A DNA stretch of 7,466 bases from an uncultured Gammaproteobacteria bacterium (GTDB taxonomy: Bacteria > Pseudomonadota > Gammaproteobacteria > Acidiferrobacterales > CAJVXG01): NCBI GenBank assembly GCA_913009215.1, contig CAJVXG010000076.1, positions 1 to 7,466 on the forward strand, given 5' to 3'. Shown in pieces: positions 1 to 5,212 of this stretch. The notes below the pieces were generated by a model. That model did not search any database, was not told the origin of the DNA, and saw nothing but the letters and a program-made list of their open reading frames with translations. A program made the position numbers and the translations under genes. The first letter of the stretch is position 1; the number at the start of each line of letters is the position of its first letter.

Positions 1-93
1 GATCGCCGGAACCGTCGAGTCCATTGGGTAATGGACACCCGACAGGGATGGACCCAATGGCTCACGAGACGCCGGCGATCAAGTGTTTTGATC
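1..93. repeat. Nested inverted repeats with GATC at the arm boundaries
   Basis: An outer 9-bp perfect inverted repeat, GATCGCCGG (1-9) and CCGGCGATC (72-80), encloses an inner 9-bp perfect one, CCATTGGGT (21-29) and ACCCAATGG (52-60). A CCC/GGG mini-stem (38-40 with 45-47) lies in the centre. An alternative hairpin, TCCATT (20-25) with AATGGA (30-35), excludes the inner pairing. Immediately outside, GATCAA (77-82) pairs with TTGATC (88-93). Three GATC sites (1, 77, 90) mark the boundaries. The structure starts at the window edge, so it may continue leftwards. It could be a mobile-element end, a structured RNA or a recombination site; I do not recognise a named family. The same bases are also open in frame +1 (1-105), so part of the symmetry could lie inside a coding end. 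Confidence 0.6.
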
Positions 94-207
94 AGTTGTC
101 TATGACTGCATATGATTGCTAACGAACACAGAAACATGATTGGGTTTTCCACCACAATAAAGACTAAAAACGCGCTCCACCCACGCTCCGTTCGGGCTCC
201 ATTTTTG

Positions 208-237
208 GGACAATCGTGGACAATGAGTGACAACGAA
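208..237. repeat. Three 10-bp-phased GGACAA-type direct repeats
   Basis: GGACAATCGT (208-217), GGACAATGAG (218-227) and TGACAACGAA (228-237) follow one another with exact 10-bp periodicity. They share the core (G/T)GACAA(T/C). One-helical-turn spacing suggests cooperative binding of a protein to one face of the helix, for instance arm-type sites of a tyrosine recombinase. Only three degenerate units are present, and the binding role is inference. Confidence 0.45.
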
Positions 238-291
238 ATGCAAAAACGGTGTGAAGAAAAACACTTTAAATACAGTATCTTTGGCGGTTTT

Positions 292-311
292 TGATGGTCT
301 GTGATAGTCTA
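292..311. repeat. 10-bp tandem repeat flanking the tRNA 3' end
   Basis: TGATGGTCTG (292-301) is followed directly by TGATAGTCTA (302-311), an 8 of 10 match, and a further TGA begins at 312. The array stops 6 bp from the last base of the tRNA gene (318). GTCTATGA at 307-314 recurs at 98-105, which might be chance. The location fits the arm region of a tRNA-targeted integration site, but this is not proven. Confidence 0.4.
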
Positions 312-317
312 TGAAAA

Positions 318-404
318 TGGTACCGAGGAGAGGACTTGAACCTCCACGGGGTTACCCCCACTAGCACCTGAAGCTAGCGCGTCTACCAATTCCGCCACCC
401 CGGC
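318..404 (-). tRNA. tRNA-Leu(CAG)
   Basis: Read on the minus strand, an 87-nt tRNA folds with a 7-bp acceptor stem (GCCGGGG with CCTCGGT, including two G-U pairs), discriminator A and an encoded CCA (318-320). The anticodon stem CTAGC/GCTAG encloses the loop TTCAGGT, giving anticodon CAG (complement of 368-370), which reads CUG leucine codons. The D arm contains GGTAGAC. The long variable arm GGGG-GTAA-CCCC is typical of class II tRNAs, and the T loop has GTTCAAGTC. The gene is divergent from rnr, with 86 bp between them. From memory, a tRNA-Leu next to rnr also occurs in some other gammaproteobacteria. Isotype and anticodon are secure. Confidence 0.97.
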
Positions 405-490
405 ATACTTAAACTACACATTTACTTGCGCGTCGTGTCTAATACATACAGACACAGACAGGCCGCGCACTCTACCCACAGAGGCATTTG
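405..490. promoter_or_regulatory. Divergent tRNA-Leu / rnr promoter region
   Basis: The 86 bp between the divergent tRNA-Leu and rnr must contain both promoters unless transcription enters from outside. No consensus pair stands out. For the tRNA, the minus strand offers TATTAG followed by a GC-rich discriminator-like stretch (about 425-442), reminiscent of stringently controlled stable-RNA promoters. For rnr, the plus strand has TTTACT (421-426) and TAATAC (440-445), but with a 13-bp spacer that is too short. The function is assigned from arrangement rather than motif quality. Confidence 0.4.
480..484 (+). promoter_or_regulatory. rnr ribosome binding site
   Basis: AGAGG lies 6 nt before ATG at 491. 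An in-frame TTG at 488 would leave only 3 nt, so the ATG is preferred as the start of rnr. Confidence 0.65.
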
Positions 491-2740
491 ATGTCAACGC
501 GAAAAAAACAAAAAAAAAATAAAAAGAAGAAGGACCCACAGAGCGAGCGCGAAACGGGCAAATACCGTTTTCCGATCGCCAGCCGGGAATACATCATGGA
601 GACGCTGAAAAAAACCGGCGCTCCGATGAGTATCGGCCAGTTGTCTGTGGCCCTCGATATTAAACACCCCCGGGACAAAACAGCGCTACAGAAGCGCCTG
701 CGGGCGATGGAGCGCGATGGCCAGTTGTTAAAAAACCGCAAGGACATGTACGGTCTGATACAGCGCATGGAACTGATTCGCGGTCGCATCATTGGCCATC
801 CAGACGGTTTCGGTTTTATCCACCCGGAGCAGGGTGGCGATGACTTGTTTCTGTCACCAAGAGAGATGCGCCAGGTGCTGCACGGTGATGTGGTGCTGGC
901 CCGGGTCCGTTCTGTCGACAAGCGTGGCCGGCTTGAGGGCACTATTGTAGAAGTGCTGGAGCATACCCAGAAAGACATCGCCGGACACTATCGCATGGAA
1001 CACAATATGTCTTTTGTAGAACCGGAAGATCGTCGCATCAGCCAGGATATTATTATTCCGCCGGAGTGTCGTGGCGAGGCCAGGACCGGCCAGATCGTGG
1101 TGGTTCATATTACCCGGCCACCGAGCAAACGGGCACAACCGGTCGGCAAGATCGTTGAAGTGCTGGGCGACCATATGGCCCCCGGTATGGAGATTGATAT
1201 CGCCATTCATAAACACGATGTTCCATACCAGTGGCCTGACTCTGTGATTAAGGCGGCAAAATATTTTTCTACCAATGTCGATGCCACGGCCAAACAAAAC
1301 CGGCTGGATCTGCGTGAGTTGCCGTTGCTGACGATTGACGGTGAGGATGCCCGTGATTTTGACGATGCGGTTTACTGCGAACCCACAGCAAAAGGCTGGC
1401 GCCTGATCGTTGCTATTGCCGATGTCTCGTACTATGTGCAGCTGCGTGATGCGCTGGATAAGGAGGCCTACCAGCGAGGTAACTCGGTGTATTTTCCGTT
1501 GCGCGTCATTCCTATGTTGCCGGAGGTATTGTCGAACGAGTTATGTTCACTGAAACCCGATGTCGACCGTTTGTGCATGGCCTGCGACATGCAAATCAGC
1601 AAAAGTGGCGAGCTCATGAGTTACCATTTTCATGAGGCCGTGATGCGTTCCCATGCCCGCATGACTTACGACAAGGTTGCCGCCATCCTGGTCGACAACG
1701 ACAGCAAGTTAATAAAGCAATATCAGAAATTGTTACCACAGCTGCAGAATCTCTATGCCCTATATAAAGTCCTGCACAAGCAACGACTGGGCCGCGGCGC
1801 CATTGATTTTGAAATACCGGAAACACGCATTGTCTACAATGACGAGCACAAGATTGAGCGAGTCGAGCCCACCATCCGTAACGATGCCCATCGCCTGATC
1901 GAGGAATGTATGCTGGTCGCCAATATTTCGGCGGCCTTGTACATCAAGAAACACAAGGCCCTGGCTTTGAACCGGATACATGAAGGGCCGAACGAAGAAA
2001 AGCTGTCCGATCTCCGTGAATTCCTGTTTGAGCTGGGTCTGTCTATGGGTGGAGGCGATGAACCGCAGGCCATGGACTACGCCAGGCTGCTGCACGAGGC
2101 CCGCGAGCGTCCGGATATTATGCTGGTGCAAAGCGTATTGTTGCGCAGCCTGAGCCAGGCTATGTACAGTCCGGACGACGTCGGTCACTTTGCATTGGCC
2201 TTTCCAAGTTATGCCCATTTCACTTCACCGATCAGGCGCTACCCGGACCTGATTGTGCACCGCACCATCAAGGAGATATTAAACAAGGAAGAACACCCCG
2301 GTCTGCAACCTGAGACGGCGCATGCCGTCGGCGAGCATTGCTCTATGACGGAACGCCGCGCCGACGATGCTACTCGTGATGTGATTCGCTGGCTCAAGGC
2401 CGAATTTATGCAGGACAAGATTGGCGAGGAATTTGATGGCATCATCAGTGGCGTTACCAATTTTGGTGTCTTTGTCGAATTGAAAGACATCTATGTCGAT
2501 GGTCTGGTGCATATTACTTCATTAGGTAACGATTATTATATTTTTGACGCCACCAAGCATCGCCTTATTGGTGAGCGAACCAAAGAAACTTATCGACTTG
2601 GCGATACCGTGCGTGTGCAACTGGTGCGTGTTGACCTCGATGAAGCCAAGATAGACTTTGAATTGGTAAAGCACGGTGCTGGTGTCTCGAACTGTAAAAA
2701 CAATTCCAAGAAACACAAAAAGCGTAGCCCGAAAACTTAA
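491..2740 (+). CDS. rnr: RNase R, 3'-5' exoribonuclease
   Basis: RNase R is a processive, hydrolytic 3'-5' exoribonuclease of the RNB (RNase II) family. In the cytoplasm it degrades structured RNA and takes part in rRNA and tmRNA-linked quality control. The 749-residue product has a lysine-rich N-terminus (4-14), a winged-helix region (about 30-90), two cold-shock-like domains (about 95-240), the RNB domain (about 270-595), a C-terminal S1 domain (about 645-728) and a short basic tail. The RNB signature DGEDARDFDD (283-292) retains the four aspartates D283, D289, D291 and D292, equivalent to D272, D278, D280 and D281 of E. coli. TSPIRRYPD (578-586) is also intact. It is shorter than the 813-residue E. 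coli enzyme, mostly because of a reduced C-terminal tail. A run of ten A bases (510-519) lies inside codons 7-10. rlmB downstream is its usual neighbour. Confidence 0.97.
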   Translation: MSTRKKQKKNKKKKDPQSERETGKYRFPIASREYIMETLKKTGAPMSIGQLSVALDIKHPRDKTALQKRLRAMERDGQLLKNRKDMYGLIQRMELIRGRIIGHPDGFGFIHPEQGGDDLFLSPREMRQVLHGDVVLARVRSVDKRGRLEGTIVEVLEHTQKDIAGHYRMEHNMSFVEPEDRRISQDIIIPPECRGEARTGQIVVVHITRPPSKRAQPVGKIVEVLGDHMAPGMEIDIAIHKHDVPYQWPDSVIKAAKYFSTNVDATAKQNRLDLRELPLLTIDGEDARDFDDAVYCEPTAKGWRLIVAIADVSYYVQLRDALDKEAYQRGNSVYFPLRVIPMLPEVLSNELCSLKPDVDRLCMACDMQISKSGELMSYHFHEAVMRSHARMTYDKVAAILVDNDSKLIKQYQKLLPQLQNLYALYKVLHKQRLGRGAIDFEIPETRIVYNDEHKIERVEPTIRNDAHRLIEECMLVANISAALYIKKHKALALNRIHEGPNEEKLSDLREFLFELGLSMGGGDEPQAMDYARLLHEARERPDIMLVQSVLLRSLSQAMYSPDDVGHFALAFPSYAHFTSPIRRYPDLIVHRTIKEILNKEEHPGLQPETAHAVGEHCSMTERRADDATRDVIRWLKAEFMQDKIGEEFDGIISGVTNFGVFVELKDIYVDGLVHITSLGNDYYIFDATKHRLIGERTKETYRLGDTVRVQLVRVDLDEAKIDFELVKHGAGVSNCKNNSKKHKKRSPKT

Positions 2741-2743
2741 CGG

Positions 2744-2773
2744 CTATGGACTAAAAGTCCATAGGTTGTTTTT
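2744..2773 (+). terminator. Probable rho-independent terminator of rnr
   Basis: Three bases after the rnr stop codon, CTATGGACT (2744-2752) and AGTCCATAG (2756-2764) form a perfect 9-bp stem with an AAA loop. It is followed by GTTGTTTTT (2765-2773). The stem is only moderately GC-rich and the U tract is interrupted, so termination may be partial and leave some read-through to rlmB. Confidence 0.7.
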
Positions 2774-2801
2774 GTAGCGAATAAAATCGCTTCACTACAA
2801 A
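2771..2801. repeat. REP-like imperfect hairpin
   Basis: TTTGTAG (2771-2777) and CTACAAA (2795-2801) pair perfectly, and the adjoining GCGA (2778-2781 region) and TCGC (2787-2790) continue the stem with a small bulge. The arrangement resembles extragenic palindromes of the GTAG...CTAC type that are scattered in gammaproteobacterial genomes. It overlaps the end of the terminator U tract. Whether it is repeated elsewhere cannot be seen from one copy. Confidence 0.45.
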
Positions 2802-2823
2802 GCATATCTAAGACAAAAATATT

Positions 2824-2934
2824 TTTACCGCAGAGGTCGCAAAGGTACGCAGAGAAAAGCATATTATTGATTACTGTGCCGAAGGCGCGGTAATCAATAA
2901 AACCACTGTGCACCTTTGCGACCTCTGCGGTAAA
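2824..2934. mobile_element. 111-bp palindromic MITE-like element
   Basis: Perfect 23-bp terminal inverted repeats (2824-2846 and 2912-2934) begin with TTTACCGCAGAGGTCGCAAA. Inside is a second long hairpin: 11 perfect base pairs (2864-2874 with 2890-2900) continuing through TGTGCC/GGCGCG with two G-U pairs to a GAA loop (2881-2883). Short asymmetric spacers (2847-2863, 2911-2901) separate the two stems, so the transcript could form a long double hairpin. There is no transposase gene and no clear target-site duplication. The ACCGCAGAGG-type end resembles repeats I recall from many proteobacterial intergenic regions, where they cause spurious small ORF calls. Mobilisation in trans is inference. 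Confidence 0.75.
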
Positions 2935-2967
2935 GACTTGAGCTAATAAAACATTGATACTAAAGTC

Positions 2968-2995
2968 TTGCACTTAAAGTGCACAGTTTTAAACT
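2968..2995 (+). promoter_or_regulatory. Possible rlmB promoter overlapped by a palindrome
   Basis: TTGCAC (2968-2973) and TAAACT (2990-2995), separated by 16 bp, make a weak sigma-70-like promoter about 20 bp before the rlmB start. The palindrome TGCACT-TAA-AGTGCA (2969-2983) covers the -35 box and part of the spacer, which would suit an operator. Because a TTTT run follows at 2987-2990, the same bases could instead act as a weak terminator or attenuator. Both readings are tentative. Confidence 0.3.
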
Positions 2996-3016
2996 AGCGT
3001 ACCGGGACAATAAATA

Positions 3017-3766
3017 ATGGGCGAAGATTTCATTATCGGGTTTCATGCCGTGATCGCGGCGCTACAACAACAGGAAAAGCACGTCTCCAGTGTTTACCTG
3101 GACCGCAGTCGCAACGATCAGCGTAGTCAGAAGGTGAGCGAGCTGGCGCACGAAGCAAAAATTAAGATTCAGCGAGTGCCCAGGGCCAGACTGGATCAAT
3201 TGGCCGGGCAAGGCGGGCATCAGGGTGTGGTAGCGCGGGTGCAGTCTACACCGCGCAGGAATGAAAAAGACCTGCCGGATTTTATTGCCGCATTGCAACA
3301 GGAGCCTTTTCTGCTGGTGTTGGATGGTGTTCAGGATCCGCACAACCTCGGTGCCTGTATGCGCAGCGCCGCCGCTGCAGGGGTGCAGGCGGTGATACTG
3401 CCGAAAGACAAATCGGCGCCGATCAGTGCTGTGACCCGCAAAGCCGCCAGCGGTGCCGTGGAGTCCCTGGCGATCTTTCAGGTCACCAACCTGGCACGGG
3501 CACTGGAAATTTTGAAAAAGGCCGGAATCTGGATTTATGGTACCGCTGGTGAGGCCGACACCTCTTTGTACGACAGTAAGCTCACTGGCCCCATTGCCTT
3601 GGTGCTGGGTAGCGAAGGCAAGGGTATGCGCCGGCAAACCAGCGAGCTGTGCGATCATTTGATCCATATCCCCTTGTCAGAAAGCATTGACAGCCTGAAT
3701 GTATCGGTCGCCACTGGTATTTGTTTGTACGAAGCGGTGCGACAACGCAATATTCAGAAAATCTAA
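3017..3766 (+). CDS. rlmB: 23S rRNA (guanosine-2251-2'-O)-methyltransferase RlmB
   Basis: RlmB is a SPOUT-class (SpoU/TrmH) enzyme that transfers a methyl group from S-adenosylmethionine to the 2'-OH of G2251 in the peptidyl-transferase P loop of 23S rRNA. The 249-residue product is close to the 243 residues of the E. coli enzyme. The N-terminal part (about 4-78) is the L30e-like RNA-binding domain, with GFHAV near its start. The knotted catalytic domain follows with motif 1 DGVQDPHNLGACMRSA (103-118, including N110 and R116), motif 2 LGSEGKGMR (197-205, E200) and motif 3 IPLSESIDSLNVSVA (218-232, N228). All key residues are present. The Shine-Dalgarno is weak (GGGA at 3004-3007, 9 nt before ATG). 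A terminator and a MITE-like element separate it from rnr, so it may rely on its own promoter. No rpsF follows, unlike the order I recall in Pseudomonas. Confidence 0.96.
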   Translation: MGEDFIIGFHAVIAALQQQEKHVSSVYLDRSRNDQRSQKVSELAHEAKIKIQRVPRARLDQLAGQGGHQGVVARVQSTPRRNEKDLPDFIAALQQEPFLLVLDGVQDPHNLGACMRSAAAAGVQAVILPKDKSAPISAVTRKAASGAVESLAIFQVTNLARALEILKKAGIWIYGTAGEADTSLYDSKLTGPIALVLGSEGKGMRRQTSELCDHLIHIPLSESIDSLNVSVATGICLYEAVRQRNIQKI

Positions 3767-3768
3767 AA

Positions 3769-3861
3769 AAAGAATGGAATGTGGATATCAAACATATCGC
3801 CAGGGAAAGTGAAGGCTTTTTCGGTGCTGAACTGGAACAGATTATCGTCTCGGCGCATTAG
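3769..3861 (+). pseudogene. Relic of the C-terminal end of an AAA ATPase
   Basis: The frame directly after the rlmB stop codon reads KKEWNVDIKHIARESEGF followed by FGAELEQIIVSAH and a TAG stop. This matches the lid helices around sensor 2 of AAA ATPases, where a segment like (A)xxSEGFSGAEIEQxVVSAL is typical, as in Ycf46-like and FtsH-like proteins. The nucleotide-binding part with Walker A and B motifs is absent, there is no start codon with a ribosome binding site, and the stop falls where the family would continue. I read it as the debris of a gene lost by deletion next to rlmB. The fragment is only about 30 residues, so family assignment within AAA is uncertain. Confidence 0.5.
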
Positions 3862-4135
3862 GACGAAATAAAGTGCAATATATCCATGGGATATGCTGGT
3901 TAAGCCTATACTGAGATACAAATGTAATACCCCGTTGCTAGATAATAAGGAAATCTCTGTTATATTTTGTAGAGATAGGGGCGGGACTGGACATATTGAT
4001 TAGCATGTCAGAGAGCTGCCAATTAATCCGTTCTGGTCTTTTCCACAGGGAGTAAATACCGCCTTGATGTTTCTTGATAAGTGGATCTTGGAATAATCGG
4101 GGCGAGTGTAGGTGTGTGCGCCTGTCCATGGGGGG
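3862..4135. other. Intergenic region between rlmB relic and binding-protein gene
   Basis: About 270 bp carry no recognisable gene in six frames; stops are frequent. Visible structures are the hairpin ATATCC-ATG-GGATAT (3880-3894), without a T tract, and ATCTCT/AGAGAT (3953-3958 with 3971-3976), whose loop contains a possible extended -10 promoter. A minus-strand open frame of 63 codons (3938-4129) lacks a ribosome binding site and protein-like composition. No terminator for rlmB was found. Confidence 0.5.
3958..3966 (+). promoter_or_regulatory. Candidate extended -10 promoter for the signalling operon
   Basis: TGTTATATT fits TGn followed by TATATT, five of six matches to TATAAT. The nearest -35-like hexamer, TTGCTA (3935-3940), sits 20 bp upstream, too far for a standard promoter, but extended -10 promoters need it less. 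The element lies in the loop of the inverted repeat ATCTCT/AGAGAT (3953-3976), which might be an operator. Transcription would start near 3973, giving a leader of about 170 nt. Confidence 0.3.
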
Positions 4136-4142
4136 AAGGAGG
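4136..4142 (+). promoter_or_regulatory. Strong Shine-Dalgarno deciding the binding-protein start
   Basis: AAGGAGG is a full match to the anti-Shine-Dalgarno sequence, 3 nt before ATG at 4146. It argues against an in-frame TTG at 4074, which has no ribosome binding site and would bury the signal peptide. Confidence 0.85.
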
Positions 4143-4145
4143 ATT

Positions 4146-5195
4146 ATGAATCAACAAATAGCGGTAGTGTTCGGGCAGATACATCAGAAATTTACGGACT
4201 TATTGCTTTTGTCCTTGTTTGTAGCATTACCAATCAATGCCTCAGACAGTGGTTACAAACACAGTGTGCGGGGACCGGCCTTTAGCAACCCGTCAAAAAT
4301 GGCAACCGTCCCGGCAGGTTGGCAGGCGCGCCCGGTAAAATATCTTCCCATACACAAGGGCGCCGATCTTGTCGTTGCTTTGGGGCAACAAAGCTACCCT
4401 ATCTTTAAGAACGTTATTGCCGATTATGCTAAAAAAAATAAACTAAAGATTATTGTTAAAAGCGGTACCTGCGGCATTACCGCTGGCCGGTTGTTACGCA
4501 AGACCGTAGATATAGGTGCCTATTGTTGTCCACCAGGAAAGACAGATCGCCTCCCTGGTCTTGAGTTCCATTTGCTGGGAGTTTCCCCGATCGCCTTGAT
4601 CGTACACCCCGATAACCCGCTTACTAATATCAGCAGGAAACAGGCGCGACAAATTTTTCAGGGCCTCGTATCCAGGTGGGCGGAGGTAGTGCCCGGGCAG
4701 GCAAAGACTTTTAACAAGCCCATTCAACCGGTGGGGCGATTGCATTGCAAGGTACGACCCGGCCACTGGCGCCTGTTGCTGGAGAATGAAGACTTGTTTA
4801 GTGCAAGATTGTTTGAAGTGGGTGTGATCCCGGATATGATATCGCGGGTGTCACGCAATTCAAGAGCCATCGGATACGAGACCCCGTTGATGGTGAAACA
4901 CCACCAATCGAAAGGTAAGGTAAAGATGTTGAGAATCAATGGCCATGAACCTGGCGACACCGCTTATATGCTATCCGGCCAATATCCGCTCTATCGTGTT
5001 TACCATCTGGTCACCTGGAAGCAGGATAATAAAACAAATCGACAGGCCAGAAAACTGGTGCGTTTTTTACAAACCTATATCGAGAATCATTATCAGGAAA
5101 TTGGTTATATCCCACCATCACAATTAAAAAAAGCAGGCTGGAGGTTTCGTCGTAATGAGATTATTGGCGAGCCAGTGCACGGACGGCGGCGCTAG
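4146..5195 (+). CDS. Secreted PstS-like periplasmic substrate-binding protein
   Basis: The 349-residue product begins with a signal peptide: a hydrophobic core at about 18-30 and a likely cleavage after INA (30-32). The mature part looks like a PstS/PBP-like type II binding fold: ADLVVALGQQSYPIFKNV (73-90) at the start of lobe 1, VDIGAY (121-126), then IALIVHPDNPLTNISRKQ (149-166) with QIFQG (169-173), a hallmark of the family. The usual PstS ligand motifs are altered. The SG(A/S)G-type loop reads SGTCGITAG (106-114), the SR region reads CCPPGKTDRLPGL (127-139), and the R...SGT motif reads GRLHCKVRPGHW (197-208). Four cysteines (C109, C127, C128, C201) are therefore close to the expected ligand cleft, so phosphate is not an obvious ligand. 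No pstCAB genes are present. The next gene is a membrane GGDEF-EAL sensor 17 nt downstream, which suggests a receptor role rather than transport. The ligand is unknown. Confidence 0.8.
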   Translation: MNQQIAVVFGQIHQKFTDLLLLSLFVALPINASDSGYKHSVRGPAFSNPSKMATVPAGWQARPVKYLPIHKGADLVVALGQQSYPIFKNVIADYAKKNKLKIIVKSGTCGITAGRLLRKTVDIGAYCCPPGKTDRLPGLEFHLLGVSPIALIVHPDNPLTNISRKQARQIFQGLVSRWAEVVPGQAKTFNKPIQPVGRLHCKVRPGHWRLLLENEDLFSARLFEVGVIPDMISRVSRNSRAIGYETPLMVKHHQSKGKVKMLRINGHEPGDTAYMLSGQYPLYRVYHLVTWKQDNKTNRQARKLVRFLQTYIENHYQEIGYIPPSQLKKAGWRFRRNEIIGEPVHGRRR

Positions 5196-5212
5196 ACAGA
5201 CTGGCTGAATCG

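Larger units (their letters stand above)
94..317. other. Non-coding stretch downstream of tRNA-Leu
   Basis: About 220 bp lie between the inverted repeats and the tRNA 3' end. The one plus-strand open frame (112-294, 60 codons) has no ribosome binding site and no recognisable protein character. Three short repeats with 10-bp spacing occur at 208-237 and two more at 292-311, described separately. On the minus strand, GGAGC occurs three times between 168 and 201. No integrase or transposase fragment was recognised. The position, just 3' of a tRNA gene, is a common one for integrated elements, but no gene here proves one. Confidence 0.5.

Noticed and set aside
1..80. Integron attC-like recombination site
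   Set aside because: The ends lack the RYYYAAC and GTTRRRY core sites, and no integron integrase or cassette array is visible.
112..294. 60-codon plus-strand open frame between the inverted repeats and the tRNA
   Set aside because: No ribosome binding site, no hydrophobic or domain pattern, and it overlaps the phased repeats.
208..311. CRISPR array or replication iterons
   Set aside because: Units are only 10 bp, two or three per set, with no spacers and no cas or rep genes.
488..490. TTG as the rnr start codon
   Set aside because: The AGAGG ribosome binding site would be only 3 nt away; ATG at 491 has better spacing and is the stronger codon.
472..1297. Minus-strand open frames of 168 and 147 codons opposite the start of rnr
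   Set aside because: They are antisense to a clearly conserved RNase R frame, have no protein-like motif and show the composition expected of a shadow frame.
2737..2973. 78-codon minus-strand open frame across the rnr-rlmB gap
   Set aside because: It is produced by reading through the MITE-like terminal repeats; such cysteine/leucine-rich peptides are an artefact of these elements.
3062..3667. Minus-strand open frame of 201 codons opposite rlmB
   Set aside because: It lies wholly inside rlmB, whose catalytic motifs are all on the plus strand; no recognisable domain was seen.
4074..4145. Upstream TTG start for the binding protein
   Set aside because: It has no ribosome binding site, adds an arginine-rich stretch ahead of the signal peptide, and a full AAGGAGG precedes ATG at 4146.
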